Origin: Strigamia acuminata
Lineage: Eukaryota > Arthropoda > Chilopoda > Geophilomorpha > Linotaeniidae
Assembly: GCA_949358305.1 (NCBI GenBank)
Contig: OX442314.1
Span: 5,707,087-5,771,086, forward strand
Length of the DNA: 64,000 nucleotides
Reading direction: 5' to 3'
A program made the translations under genes and the position numbers. The notes beneath the pieces are model-generated. The model saw nothing but the letters and a program-made list of their open reading frames with translations, was not told the origin of the DNA and made no database searches. Below are positions 8,793 to 19,380 of the stretch, piece after piece; the first letter of the stretch is position 1; every line of letters begins with the position of its first letter.

Positions 8793-11700
8793 CAGCCGCG
8801 GAAATTAAAAAGAAGAAATATCACACTGGACCCGCAGGTCATGCCTTGGCAGAGGCACAGATCAAAGACCGCATACAGATCGTTCCGAAGAAGGAGGAAA
8901 AAGTGACGTTAACGAGTATGCAAGTGAGAACGAAACCGGAGGTCGACATGGATTGGACGGACCTTCCGTTCAATCTGGAGGTTGAGCCCCAGACATTACG
9001 CGTATTTCACTGCAATGTCACGAAAGCACATTGCGAAACTCTGTGTATGCTGCCAGTGGAGATAGAAAACCAAAAATTGTTCGGTCTACTGGATTCAGGA
9101 GCGGATCGTTCATTCATATCCGAAGATATAGTAAAAGACTTGGATATTGGAAAGAAGGTGGCACAAGTGAACGCGAACGTAGAATTGCTCACCGCCAACG
9201 GCTACGTCAAGCCGAAGGGCGTAGTTCGCATCATGATCGACTGGACGGGGGGGAACCTGTCCCACCCCTTCATAGTCTTGCCATCCCACGACAAAGTATT
9301 CCTCCTAGGGATGGACATCATGGCGAAACTGAAAATTCAGCCAAACCCGATAACCCGTTCATGGAACTGGATAAGTCCCGAGGGAGAACGGTCAGTCCCC
9401 GTAGTTCCCCAAAAATTACTGGACGAAGCCAAGGACAAAGAGGAATACGGAAGAGGATTGCGAAAATTCGTCCAAGATTACGATTTCGCAGCCTTCACTC
9501 TGGAATTACAGAGGAGTAACGTCGTGGACACCCTGGTCGAGGAGGCAGCACTGCGTGTTAACGAGGCATCGCTACTAAGGCGAGTGCTTCGAAAGCATGA
9601 AAGAATTCTGACCAAGACACCTGGTCGAACGACGGAAGCAACACACGAAATAGTCTTGACCACAGACAAGCCGATTCGAGTGCCTTACAAGGGGATGAAC
9701 CCCCAGAAAAGAGACATCGTGACGCAAATGTGTCAAGACATGCTCGACAAGGGCATAGTAACGCAAGCCCTGGGCGAATACGCCATGCGGATCGTCCTGG
9801 TGATGCGTCCAGGCTCGGAACCTCGACTATGCATTGATTATCGCCCCCTGAACGCGATAACGGTTATAGACCCGATTCAGATGCCGTCTATAGACTCGAT
9901 CCTCCGGGAACTGAGCCCGTTCAAGTGGGTAACCACCATGGACCTGTCAAAGGGGTATTGGCAAGTGGAGCTAAAACCCGAAGACAAACTGAAAACGGCT
10001 TTCTACTCCCCGATAGGAAGACTAATGTTCAACGTGATGCCGTTCGGGCTTGTAAACGCCCCGAGCACGTTCCAGAAACTGATCGAAAGCGTGTTGGGAG
10101 ATATGCTGCACGACTTCGTGTGGGCGTATCTCGACGACATCATAATAACGTCGGACACATTCGAAGAACATATAGACCACATCGATAGAGTGGTCTCTCG
10201 CCTAGCCAAGGCAGGACTCCACATCCATCCAGGGAAGAGCAAGTTTTGCAGGAAAGAGCTTGCCTTCCTAGGATATCGAATAGGAGTCGAGGGAATCGCG
10301 ATTGACCCCGAAAAAGTCAAAGCAATAAACGGATTCCCCGCCCCCGAAGATATAAAAGGTGTCCAGAGATTCATGGGCATGGTCAATTTCTTCGGCCGAC
10401 TACTCTCTGGTCTGGCTGAAGTGGCCGCGCCTATAACGGATCTCTTACGAACGGATAAAGAGTTTGAGTGGACGGTCCAGTGCGAGGCCGCATTTAGCAC
10501 TATCAAGCAAATGCTGGCTGACGTCGAAAAGATGCCATTGCCGGACCTAAACCGACCGTTCGTGTTGCACACCGACGCGAGTAAAATCGGACTGGGTGCA
10601 GCCCTTCTGCAGACCCACGTGTACAACGGAATCTCGCAAGAAGTACCCTGTATGTTTATAAGCAGAAAAATACAGGGCGCGGAGAAAAATTATACGGCAA
10701 CGGAACTAGAATGCCTAGCCGTAATTTGGGCAGTTCGGAAATTTCGCGACTATCTGGAGTACACGAACTTCGAGGTTCAGACAGATCACCAGGCACTAAG
10801 CTGGTTGATGAAGCTCAAGGAACCCTCCGGCCGACTCGCACGATGGCAACTGGAGTTAATGGCGTGCGATATAACAATTACGTACCGCCCCGGGAAGTAC
10901 AATCATGTGGCCGACGCCCTCTCGAGAGCCCCAGCCTCTGACCCCCAGGGACCAGACGACGACGGCGAGGACGACACCCACCTCTTGTACTGCCCGACTC
11001 CACGGAGAATATGGCGTTTGCGAAAGGCGAACGAGCTACCAGTGATGGAGCCTGAAGATAGAACGTTTTGTGGTTTTTGGACTCGAACATACCAGCCAGC
11101 TGGGACAAACAATTCAACATCCGAAATTCAATCTCCGCCCCCCGGAGAAACCCACAAAACACTACTACGCGCCTTCACAGCAAAAATTGAAGAAAAAACA
11201 CAATACGCTCCACCCACGAGACGTGAGTTCGTCGAACACCAGGCAGCAGACACAAAATGTCAAATTATAACGCAATATTTGCTGAACGGCGAATTTCCGG
11301 AAGGGATGACAAACCCACACCGCCGGAAACAGTTCGTCAAAGAAGCAACAAGCTACCTCATAGATGATGAACTCCTGGTAAAATACCACCCGACGTTTCA
11401 AGATGACCTCAGCGGAGCGGGAAACTCGGTTAAAGTGGTCGTGCCGGCATCGCTGCACACCCGACTGTTGTGGCTGATGCACGGACACCCGCTCGCCAGC
11501 CATTCTGGCGTGGCGAGGACCCTTTATCGAGTAAAACAACTTTTCTTCTGGCCGGGCGCGCGGCAAAAGATAACGAAATTTATCCGACACTGCCCCCGGT
11601 GCCAAGCATGCAGACCGCGAGATAAAGTAGCCAGAAACGCCATGTCTCTCGGACCCTACGCACCGTTTGACTGCTTAAGCATAGACTTGATGGGCCCCAA

Positions 11701-12877
11701 GCCCACAACGGGAAACAAGAACATGTATATTCTCGTAATTATGGACGTGGCCACCCGATGGCCGGAGCTGTACGCCCTCGCGAAGCCCTCGGCTGAAAAC
11801 ATAGTCGAGTGCCTTTACGACGTGGCAATGCGATTTGGGTTTCCCAGAAAACTCATTTCGGATAACGGCCCCCAATTCCGATCAAGAATATATAAGGACT
11901 TCTGTAGGAAATTTAAAATGGATGCATCGAACACCTCCACATATAATCCTCAGACAAACCCAGTCGAGAGATTAAATAAAGATATAAAATATGCGCTGAC
12001 AGTATTCACCGACATTCACAATCGATGGGACGAATACCTGCGAGAAATCGCTTTCAGCATTCGCTCAACCGTGTCACGAACACGCGAATTCTCACCGGCG
12101 TACCTCAACTTCGCCCGCGAATTAAGGATGCCATGGGACCCACGCGTTGCCGAAGCTGTTAACGTATTAGACCCGTCGAGCCCACATGAGTACGTGTGCC
12201 GGTTGGAACAGACTATATCCGACACGTACCAGCATATGATGGCGCATATTTTCAACATGAGAGAGAGAATCGCAGATAAAGAAGGCGATCTCGCTTTCGC
12301 GAACTTTAAAGTGAATGATCTAGTGTGGAAGGAGGCACACACGTTGTCCAATGCAGCGAGGGGCATCGCCGCCGGTTTAGCCGACAAGAGGGACGGTCCC
12401 TACGTAATTGTGGCCGAACACGGAGGCAACGCATACCAACTACGCCGCCTAGAGGACAACAAAAATTTTCAGTCGATACATGGCCGAGATTTAAGGCCAT
12501 ATCTGCCAGAATTTCCACAGGAAATTTGGCTGGAAGGTCAGACACACAGCGGCCAAGGGGGCACCGTGGTCGACACGTTCCAAAAAACAAATGAAGCTGA
12601 AAATATAGCGGAGAACGAGGATGAATTCTTCGACGCCAAATCCCCAGCCGACGAGGCTCCAGCTCAGCCGGAGCAAGCAATTTCGGAGAGGGAGGAAGCA
12701 GAAGAATGTACTTCTGAAATGGAAAATAAAAAAATTAATAATGAGAAAAATGCCAACACATCGGAGATGAACGAGCAAGTAGAGTCACGATCTACGAGCA
12801 CGTCGAAAATCAACCTTCGACCACGACGAAGCAATAATCCGTTCATTCGGGACGGCAAAGTCGTGGGGAAGAACTAA
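8747..12877 (+). CDS. pol: Pol polyprotein, element 1 (protease, RT, RNase H, integrase)
   Basis: Read by -1 frameshift from gag; no ATG begins this frame. Counting residues from 8846, the aspartic protease motif LLDSGADRSF is near 81-90, the reverse transcriptase has LCIDYRPLNA and the catalytic YLDD at about 428-431, and RNase H starts around LHTDAS (about 575). The integrase shows an HHCC zinc finger (HGHPLASHSG ... HCPRCQAC, about 875-915) and a D, D35E-type core at CLSIDLMGP, SDNGPQF and NPVERLN. A GPY/F module (LADKRDGPYVIV, about 1175) follows, with an acidic tail. All catalytic residues are present. The product copies the RNA genome to DNA and inserts it with a 4-bp duplication. Element 2 encodes a close relative. 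Confidence 0.95.
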   Translation, partial: LPSAGVAEINSASSAPAAEIKKKKYHTGPAGHALAEAQIKDRIQIVPKKEEKVTLTSMQVRTKPEVDMDWTDLPFNLEVEPQTLRVFHCNVTKAHCETLCMLPVEIENQKLFGLLDSGADRSFISEDIVKDLDIGKKVAQVNANVELLTANGYVKPKGVVRIMIDWTGGNLSHPFIVLPSHDKVFLLGMDIMAKLKIQPNPITRSWNWISPEGERSVPVVPQKLLDEAKDKEEYGRGLRKFVQDYDFAAFTLELQRSNVVDTLVEEAALRVNEASLLRRVLRKHERILTKTPGRTTEATHEIVLTTDKPIRVPYKGMNPQKRDIVTQMCQDMLDKGIVTQALGEYAMRIVLVMRPGSEPRLCIDYRPLNAITVIDPIQMPSIDSILRELSPFKWVTTMDLSKGYWQVELKPEDKLKTAFYSPIGRLMFNVMPFGLVNAPSTFQKLIESVLGDMLHDFVWAYLDDIIITSDTFEEHIDHIDRVVSRLAKAGLHIHPGKSKFCRKELAFLGYRIGVEGIAIDPEKVKAINGFPAPEDIKGVQRFMGMVNFFGRLLSGLAEVAAPITDLLRTDKEFEWTVQCEAAFSTIKQMLADVEKMPLPDLNRPFVLHTDASKIGLGAALLQTHVYNGISQEVPCMFISRKIQGAEKNYTATELECLAVIWAVRKFRDYLEYTNFEVQTDHQALSWLMKLKEPSGRLARWQLELMACDITITYRPGKYNHVADALSRAPASDPQGPDDDGEDDTHLLYCPTPRRIWRLRKANELPVMEPEDRTFCGFWTRTYQPAGTNNSTSEIQSPPPGETHKTLLRAFTAKIEEKTQYAPPTRREFVEHQAADTKCQIITQYLLNGEFPEGMTNPHRRKQFVKEATSYLIDDELLVKYHPTFQDDLSGAGNSVKVVVPASLHTRLLWLMHGHPLASHSGVARTLYRVKQLFFWPGARQKITKFIRHCPRCQACRPRDKVARNAMSLGPYAPFDCLSIDLMGPKPTTGNKNMYILVIMDVATRWPELYALAKPSAENIVECLYDVAMRFGFPRKLISDNGPQFRSRIYKDFCRKFKMDASNTSTYNPQTNPVERLNKDIKYALTVFTDIHNRWDEYLREIAFSIRSTVSRTREFSPAYLNFARELRMPWDPRVAEAVNVLDPSSPHEYVCRLEQTISDTYQHMMAHIFNMRERIADKEGDLAFANFKVNDLVWKEAHTLSNAARGIAAGLADKRDGPYVIVAEHGGNAYQLRRLEDNKNFQSIHGRDLRPYLPEFPQEIWLEGQTHSGQGGTVVDTFQKTNEAENIAENEDEFFDAKSPADEAPAQPEQAISEREEAEECTSEMENKKINNEKNANTSEMNEQVESRSTSTSKINLRPRRSNNPFIRDGKVVGKN

Positions 12878-13256
12878 AAATAAAAGAAAATGTGATAACA
12901 TGGAGCGGAGGCCTTGTAAAATAAAAGATTTACTTACGAGAGCTGCTGCACATGTTGAAACGCGAAAATTTGGCTAAGTCCAAACTTCGCAACGAATTGT
13001 CGCAGTCACCACTAACAGACGAGAAGTTATGACGTATCGGGCGACCACGTGACAATGAAACCACGCGGTCGACCCCGTAGCGTCATTGCCAGCACGGCGG
13101 ATCTCGCAAAATACGAGACGCGTTCGAGACCCACAATTCTCAGCGTCGATAGGCCCAGTTTCCGACTGTTTTTAACACGACGAGACGTGTTTTTGCTTCT
13201 CCCCCAAAGAGAAAGACAAAGACCTCTCAAACAAAACTTCATTTTCCTAAATTGAA
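12878..13256 (+). other. Intergenic leader before third gene, element 1
   Basis: No convincing gene. The word GAAAATTTGGCTAAGTCCAA near 12966 is nearly repeated in the same place in element 2 (near 40585). A pyrimidine-rich acceptor (CTCCCCCAAAG, ending 13209) precedes the ATG of the next exon. Confidence 0.4.
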
Positions 13257-13373
13257 ATGGCCGATCGACGCAACCCACGATTAGAGCCGAGCGCATCGTC
13301 GAGAGACGAGAGCGACGGCCTAATCGTAAATGCAGAAGACGATGAGAATTGGGACGAACAACCGCCGTTGCAG
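13257..13373 (+). CDS. Third gene, exon 1 (acidic, DENWD motif), element 1
   Basis: An ATG opens 39 codons of acidic sequence ending DDENWDEQPPLQ, then a donor CAG|GTAAAT with an in-frame stop three codons into the intron. Element 2 has a matching exon at 40983-41075 that also ends in HDENWD..., then CAG|GTAGTA, again in phase 0. The conserved motif, the matching phase and the lack of any ATG at the beginning of the main exon here argue that this exon supplies the start of the third protein. Function unknown. Confidence 0.65.
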
Positions 13374-13933
13374 GTAAATTAGTGTGATTTCCCCAGAGAA
13401 ATCACATAATTCTTTGAATCTGTTGCATCCAACCCAGATTGGAGCGTGACTTGTGACTGATATATTTCTTTCTGTTTTATTATTGATTTAAGGCTGGCTA
13501 AAAACCCGAGAGTGGACCCAGATTCACCTCGGAGTCAAGGCCGCCAAAAAACTAGAACAAAGGAAGTGTTCGCGGAATGGCGTCGTGGCAAACCAAAACC
13601 AAAACTAAAGGTTTTCTTTCTTTTAAAATTAAACATCGTAATAAATTAAAATACGATTAGAGTTAAAATAAAAAGTTTAACGTAATATTAAGAATTTAAC
13701 GATCGGTTTTGCCTGCGACCCCTTCCTAAAAAGCGGATCACCTGAGTTCAAAGGTAGTGTTGGATCAGCGCTACGACGGCGGAGATCATCGCAGAACTGC
13801 GAAACAAGAAAATAAGACCGACGGCCGCAACAAAAGAAAGGAGTTGCTGCCACCGTCGATCTTGAGCATATTTCTGATCCCCATCGTTAAACTGGGATTT
13901 ATTATATTAATCTTGTGATCTAAAATTATTCAG
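13374..13933 (+). other. Predicted intron of the third gene, element 1
   Basis: 560 bp between CAG|GTAAAT and TTATTCAG|GTCGAC. It is AT-rich and full of stops. An internal candidate exon after TTTAAG (13492) would meet a stop at once in phase 0 and is not favoured. Confidence 0.55.
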
Positions 13934-16720
13934 GTCGACCCGCTAGAATCGTGGGACGCCCTGCCTTCGACGGTGTCAACCGCCAACAACATCTTTCGCG
14001 GAGCCCTGCCGATTTACCTGCGGCAGGCCTATCCTGCAGAGACCAGCGCCTGGAAAATCCGATTGATGTACTCCAGGACCCTCGAGGAAAAATTCGAGCG
14101 ATCGAAAACGCTGGTCGAGTGCATGACGAAGGAGATGAGGGAGCGAGTGGGGCCGCGGATCCCACCCGATGCGGATCCGCCGAGCCCCGTTTACTCCGGG
14201 TACCTGGAAGAGGCTTACCCAGGCACGGTGGCCGAGCTGCACACCTCCCACAGGTGGAGCGAGGCCCCGACCTTGGCAGCCCGCCAGAAAATAGTGGACG
14301 ACGAGATCGAACGCTTAAAGCGCACCGAGACTCACGGAGTAACCCGAGTTCTCGAGAGAAACGGTTTCTCCCCCGAAGAAATCCGTAGATGGCTTCGCGA
14401 CATCGAAGAAGACCATTTGACACCCAGATGGATACCACCGGCGAATTTTACGGCCACGCAGTCTGAGATGTGGCAGTTATACCACGCTGGTATCCTGGGA
14501 AGTCGCCGCCATCACAGAAGATCGAAGCGTCCGGCGGAGTCCGCCCCACGCGGACCCGCACGAAGAAGACAGGCCGTCTCCCCAACAGAGGCCGGCCCGT
14601 CAACGAGTCGCGACTACCGCAGCCGCTCGAGCAGCTCCAGTTCCCGAACTCGAGTTGTCGTGCGCTCGGAGTGTCGCCGAGTAGTAACGCTCGAGCCTGC
14701 CTCGCCAGACGACACGCGGGCTGAGCGAACGGTCGAATCTTCCGCCCACTGGGCTGCGAGGACCGAGACACACCAAGATCGAGGAAAGAAAAGATCCTCG
14801 TTGTTTATGGCGATTACCACACAGTCGTCAGATCAATCCTCGTCGCGACGAACCGTCTCAACACACCAGAGACCTGATTCCCCGACGGACGTCCCCCAGA
14901 GGACGGTCCAACGAAGATCCGTCGCAGCCAACACCAGGAGGAATCGGAAGCGTAAAGTACGACAGAAGACGCGTGCGCGGTCTCTGATCGCGAAAGGATT
15001 GGAGAAAGAGCGAGAGATGGCCGCCGCAAAAAGGTCCGAACCCCGAAGTCTCGGATCCGCGGCTGGGCCGTCCAGGCTCCAGGCAGAGATTGATTTGGGA
15101 GAATTGACGGAAGAACAAATATCCCAAGAAGAGTCGGACAAGGATGGACCGGTCACGAAACAAGATCTGGCCATGGCATTGAAGAACGCCTTCCGAGGAT
15201 ACGCGGCCAACCGGCCGTCGGGCTCAACACCGGCTGTGCCCACCGCGCTTGTGCCCCCACAGGTGCAATCGCGATGGCCGCCACTCCTCGAGGGTACAAA
15301 CCCAGCAGTGACCACGTGGACCCCTCCCCGGATGATTCCGGTGGGAGATCCAACTCCCAAACGGGTCAGATACGACGACCTACCAGGGATGGGCCGTCCA
15401 CCGTCACCCCCGACGCCACGAGTGTACCATCCTCATCGCAACGCCGAGTGGTACGCGCAGCGGGAGATGGACGCCAGATGCCGGCGTGAAGCGGCCTATC
15501 CCCCACTCAGCGAGTTACAAGAATATCTGGCCGAATACGAGAACCCCGCGATTGCCGAGTTGGCCATACGACAGGCCGACGCCGCCCAAACTCACCACAT
15601 CAACTGGGCGATCGAACAGATGCGGACGTTGTCACAACAATTCAGTGACAATCCGGACCGCGCTCACCCCTGCCATCGGAGCAGTTTGAATTTGGCTGTG
15701 ACGAACGTACTGGCCCAGCTGCTATCCCTGGGCGTCTTCTTGGACAGTCGGCAAGCTATGGCGGCCTGGACAATCGTCGACCGTGAGGGAGTTCACCTTC
15801 CTCGGGCGTTGTACCAGGTATGGGCCGGATGGACTCCTGAGCCCGCCTCGCTGCGCTTCGACCTGGCCAGAAATACGGAAAACCCAGGCCTACAGTTTTC
15901 AAAGATGCGTTCGTTAGCATTCCGCTACCGGAACCCCGGAGTCCACCCTTCCTTGTTGCGAACAATTCGGGAGGTTCCGGAGATACCGGGAACGGCGGCG
16001 AGCCTTCCACAGGCCATCGAGACCGCCCCCCCAGAGGCGGCGGTCCAACCATACATACCGACCCCAAAGCCGGTATTCCCGAAGGAGAAGCGACACGCGA
16101 ATCGACCCATATTGATTCCGAAGCGTTCCAAGCGAGGACCCCGAACTCCTCCGCTGCCCTCTCCTTCACCACCAGCGGCAGGGCTGGCCGCTCTCTCTGC
16201 AGAGCCGGCTACGCCACCGTTGGAGAGCCCAATGGAGATTCCGCTCCCACCATCGCCTCCGCCGCCCCCAGCAGCGCAGCTTTATTTGAGGCTGGGAGTG
16301 GAATACCCCTTCCTTCAGATGTCGGAGTTCACGCGACAACGCATCATTGACTCCGACGATCACGGCGAATCAATCCTCAAATGGCTAAACAGAGAAGCCC
16401 GATCCACCATGGACGCCGTCTTCCATCGCCGTATCCTACGGGCCCACAGGAAACCCGGATCGAGCGCCGAGTCGCGAAGGATCCGACTCGTCCCCGATCG
16501 ATTCCCCGCGTCTACCCGGATTTGGATCCATGAGCGTACGGGGTTGGTTGGCGAGCCAGCCGGCAGTCACCCGCAGTACTTCATCAACGAGCGACAAAAT
16601 CCTGCGGATCTGACAACCTCTCTGCCCCCGGATTTACCACCGCCGCCACCGGCAGTGCCACCCGTGATCCTCCGCCCATGCAGAGGAGTGCTGCCGGCTC
16701 TTCGCAGAGGAGAGCGATGA
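13934..16720 (+). CDS. Third gene, main exon (about 928 codons), element 1; conserved protein of unknown function
   Basis: Occupies the envelope-gene position between pol and the polypurine tract, yet has no signal peptide or transmembrane stretch. Three regions are conserved with element 2. The N-terminal about 190 residues (IFRGALPIYLRQAYP, RTLEEKFE, EMWQLYHAGILG) are the first. A middle domain (NAEWYAQREMDARCRREAA ... RQAMAAWTIVDREGVHLPRAL ... MRSLAFRYRNP) is the second. The C-terminal domain (ILKWLNREARSTMD, RRILRAHRKP, RIWIHERTG) is the third. Between them lie Arg/Ser-rich and Pro-rich linkers of low complexity. The frame joins exon 1 in phase 0, predicting about 967 residues. Basic linkers suggest nucleic-acid or Gag interaction, but this is inference; I do not recognise the family. 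Confidence 0.85.
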   Translation, partial: VDPLESWDALPSTVSTANNIFRGALPIYLRQAYPAETSAWKIRLMYSRTLEEKFERSKTLVECMTKEMRERVGPRIPPDADPPSPVYSGYLEEAYPGTVAELHTSHRWSEAPTLAARQKIVDDEIERLKRTETHGVTRVLERNGFSPEEIRRWLRDIEEDHLTPRWIPPANFTATQSEMWQLYHAGILGSRRHHRRSKRPAESAPRGPARRRQAVSPTEAGPSTSRDYRSRSSSSSSRTRVVVRSECRRVVTLEPASPDDTRAERTVESSAHWAARTETHQDRGKKRSSLFMAITTQSSDQSSSRRTVSTHQRPDSPTDVPQRTVQRRSVAANTRRNRKRKVRQKTRARSLIAKGLEKEREMAAAKRSEPRSLGSAAGPSRLQAEIDLGELTEEQISQEESDKDGPVTKQDLAMALKNAFRGYAANRPSGSTPAVPTALVPPQVQSRWPPLLEGTNPAVTTWTPPRMIPVGDPTPKRVRYDDLPGMGRPPSPPTPRVYHPHRNAEWYAQREMDARCRREAAYPPLSELQEYLAEYENPAIAELAIRQADAAQTHHINWAIEQMRTLSQQFSDNPDRAHPCHRSSLNLAVTNVLAQLLSLGVFLDSRQAMAAWTIVDREGVHLPRALYQVWAGWTPEPASLRFDLARNTENPGLQFSKMRSLAFRYRNPGVHPSLLRTIREVPEIPGTAASLPQAIETAPPEAAVQPYIPTPKPVFPKEKRHANRPILIPKRSKRGPRTPPLPSPSPPAAGLAALSAEPATPPLESPMEIPLPPSPPPPPAAQLYLRLGVEYPFLQMSEFTRQRIIDSDDHGESILKWLNREARSTMDAVFHRRILRAHRKPGSSAESRRIRLVPDRFPASTRIWIHERTGLVGEPAGSHPQYFINERQNPADLTTSLPPDLPPPPPAVPPVILRPCRGVLPALRRGER

Positions 16721-16755
16721 GAAAATTGAGATCGCTCCGATCCGAGATCGAAGCT

Positions 16756-16765
16756 GGAGGAGGGA
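16756..16765 (+). other. Polypurine tract, element 1
   Basis: GGAGGAGGGA, then CG, then the 3' LTR. The two extra bases are those an integrase would trim from the DNA end. This is the plus-strand priming site. Confidence 0.8.
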
Positions 16766-16767
16766 CG

Positions 16768-17587
16768 TGTGGTGACCCAGTTGGATAAGTGTCCCCCCAG
16801 GGCGGATACTTGTCCTATGAGTCACTATGATTAAAGAGTCGTTCCCCCCCGAGTTGGCTCCACCTCCCCATGGCAGGTGTGTGCCCCGAGGGGGAGGAAG
16901 CGGCTGGTGGTCAGCCCCCATTGGTTGATCGCCGGCCCTTCACCCCACTGCATAAAAGGCTGTGTTTCCCGCCTAAAGACAGAACTTACACAAACGACAC
17001 CAAGAACACAGCAACTACCTCACCGTCAGGCCAACTTCAACTACAAGTTAGGATTGATCGAGGATCGCTGAGTAAAGTGCAAACTGTAACTCTCACGAAG
17101 TCACTTGCGAGCTATTCCTGCGAAAGCACGAGAATAGCCCTTGTGAAATCACCCAGAATAATCGCCCAGACGATTATTCGCCGAAGTAAGTGTCCGAGTG
17201 CTTTGTAGGGAACCCCAAAGTTCCTAGACGAGGCCTCTGCGACGCTAAACAAACCCTAGACAACAGGCACGGATAGAAGACTCGAAAGAGCATTCCACCG
17301 CGTCCGTGAAGACGAATCCGTGACGAATTAACGACAACTCGAGACGCCGCCTTTGTTCCGCCGACCACGCGGAATCGACGACGCCATCTTGAGAAATCCT
17401 TTGTTCGACGCTGACCACGTCGACTCTAGAATTATTACTGAGTGTATTTTAAAGGCATAAAGCCTGGTGAATAAATTACCTGTTTATTTACATACATTTG
17501 GTATTCATTTGGGTATTTACATAATTGATCACAGGTAAAGTATTACACGTTAGCGCTATTTAAACCTATACCAAGTAGGACGCGACA
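16768..17587 (+). repeat. 3' LTR of element 1
   Basis: Copy of 4720-5539, offset exactly 12048 bp. I saw no mismatches in the stretches compared. It is followed by the ATAC target duplication (17588-17591). Confidence 0.95.
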
Positions 17588-17667
17588 ATACTTGTAAGTA
17601 AAAGAGAGGAAACACAAAAGAAAGGAAATAATATATTTTGGAAATACATTCCACATGATAGTTTTAG

Positions 17668-17980
17668 GTTACAAAGCTGAGTAGACTAACATTTCAAACC
17701 TTTTTTTCTCAAAACCTTTCCGTAAGAAATAATTTTTTTAAGAACAGTTCTAGATTAATTAGATGGTTCTCTACAACTTTGTAATTGAAAATTTTGCTCT
17801 AACATGATTGGTTTAGAAGTTAGCAAGTGAATAACCTTGAAAATGACCTTTGAGGTCAAATTTGAGGATCCCATCAGATTCGCAATGAAAGATTTCCCCT
17901 ATGAGTATTTCTTCAGTTTTCTGGTATCTCAAGTATTTTGGAAATTATTTGGGGTGGTTCAGACTTTTGGGACACCCGTG
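17668..17980. mobile_element. Right long terminal inverted repeat of the split GGGTGTCCC transposon
   Basis: Inverted copy of 4337-4648, ending TTTTGGGACACCC then GTGTATA, where one inserted base seems to disturb the last few positions. With the left arm removed from around element 1 the two arms lie about 150 bp apart. Confidence 0.8.
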
Positions 17981-17984
17981 TATA

Positions 17985-18749
17985 CAGGGTGTCCCAAATG
18001 AACGAAGCCAGTCAAATATTTCCTGAGCAATTGCATCTAGGCCAACTTTGATGAAGCGATCATATAGAAAGTTGGGTGAGAGCAATCCAATGATGTCATC
18101 AAATTTGACCTTGAAGGCGATTTTCAAGGTCATTCACTTGCTAACTTCTAAACCAATCAGGTTAGAGCAAAAAAGTCAATTACAAAGTTGTAGAGCACCA
18201 TCAAATTAGTACTATCCAACTTATCTTAGTTATCTTAAGTTAAATGTTTTCTTTTTAAAAAGGAGACAAATCAGCTGAAATAAAGCCAGCCATTATGACA
18301 AAACTTAAATTTCTATTACAAAAATATTGAATTACTTAAATAAACGTATTCAAATTTGCATCATTATGCAAGTAAACAAGAAAAACCACTGCCTTTTTTT
18401 TAATGCTCAATAATTATTTTATCACAAGAATAAAAAATTTCACTTTGCTGATTTTTTTTCTGATTTGTCTCCTTTTTAAAAAGAAAACATTTAACTTAGG
18501 ATGACTAAGATAAGTTGGATAGTACTAATTTGATGGCGCTCTACAACTTTGTAATTGACTTTTTTGCTCTAACCTGATTGGTTTAGAAGTTAGCAAGTGA
18601 ATGACCTTGAAAATCGCCTGCAAGGTCAAATTTGATGACATCATTGGATTGCTCTCACCCAACTTCCTGTATGATCGCTTTATCAAAGTTGGCCTAGATG
18701 CAATAGCTCAAGAAATATTTGACTGGCTTCGTTCATTTGGGACACCCTG
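17985..18749. mobile_element. Second fold-back DNA transposon of the same family (765 bp)
   Basis: Begins CAGGGTGTCCCAAATGAACG and ends with the inverse, GTTCATTTGGGACACCCTG, with TA on both sides. Terminal inverted repeats extend about 290 bp inward, leaving an AT-rich centre. It shares the internal words AACCAATCAGGTTAGAGCAAAA and TTGACCTTGAAGG-like blocks with the element at 4337-17980. No coding capacity, so it is non-mobile on its own. TA duplication suits the Tc1/mariner-IS630 group, but the long arms are unusual. Confidence 0.85.
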
Positions 18750-19380
18750 TATATAATGCCGGACTTTAGATTTCCAAGATGCGTGATTGGCTAAAACTTG
18801 TGCTACGCCTATTTCACAGTATACTGTAGCCCATTCGGAGTGTGTAGGGGTTTTGAAGTATCCTATTGTTTTCTACGAGTTGTTAGGTTATATTGGACCT
18901 TAAAAGGTCGTTTTCCTGTGATAAAGGATTGATAGCTACTTTACTTAGATCTATTCATGGATGTTTCAAAGTGTTTCCATGGAAGCTTTGGATGTACGTA
19001 TTGTTTAAAATTATCTTTTTCTGATTATGTTAGTTAATGTGTTTATTTTCTCGTTTCGATGCCGTTATATTGTTTCAGGCATGATTTGTGATTATTCTTG
19101 CTGTTTTAAAGATGTTAGATTTTACTAATAAAAAACACTAAGAAATAATAAAATGCACTAAAAACACTAAAATAACAACAAAAACACCAAAAATAAAAAT
19201 TTTAAATCACATTTCTGTAATTATAGAACCGACATAAAAAGAAACGCCAGACTTAGGTACTTACATTTTTTTATTTTGCATATTTTTATACTGTTTGTTG
19301 CATAAAATAAAAATTTTGGTGCATAGTTAATGTGCATAAAAACAAATTGTGTGTTTGCATAAATACCTGCTTTAGTAATG
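18750..19380. other. Unassigned AT-rich sequence
   Basis: No gene or clear repeat recognised. Several oligo-A runs separated by CACTAA words occur at 19130-19200. Confidence 0.4.

Larger units (their letters stand above)
4720..17587 (+). mobile_element. Ty3/Gypsy LTR retrotransposon, element 1, complete (12.9 kb)
   Basis: Complete element: LTR 4720-5539, primer site 5542-5559, gag 5634-8774, pol read by -1 frameshift to 12877, a spliced third gene 13257-16720, polypurine tract 16756-16765, and LTR 16768-17587. The two LTRs are 820 bp each and I found no difference between them by eye, so the insertion is young. All reading frames are intact. The domain order protease, reverse transcriptase, RNase H, integrase places it in Ty3/Gypsy (Metaviridae). 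At 12.9 kb it is long for the group because of a large Gag and the extra third gene. Confidence 0.95.

Noticed and set aside
8754-8830. Pseudoknot downstream of the frameshift heptamer.
   Set aside because: No loop-to-downstream complementarity longer than about three bases was found by eye; only the stem is claimed.
13973-16720. Third protein as a conventional retroviral envelope.
   Set aside because: No signal peptide, no membrane anchor and no furin-fusion peptide arrangement in the main exon of either element.
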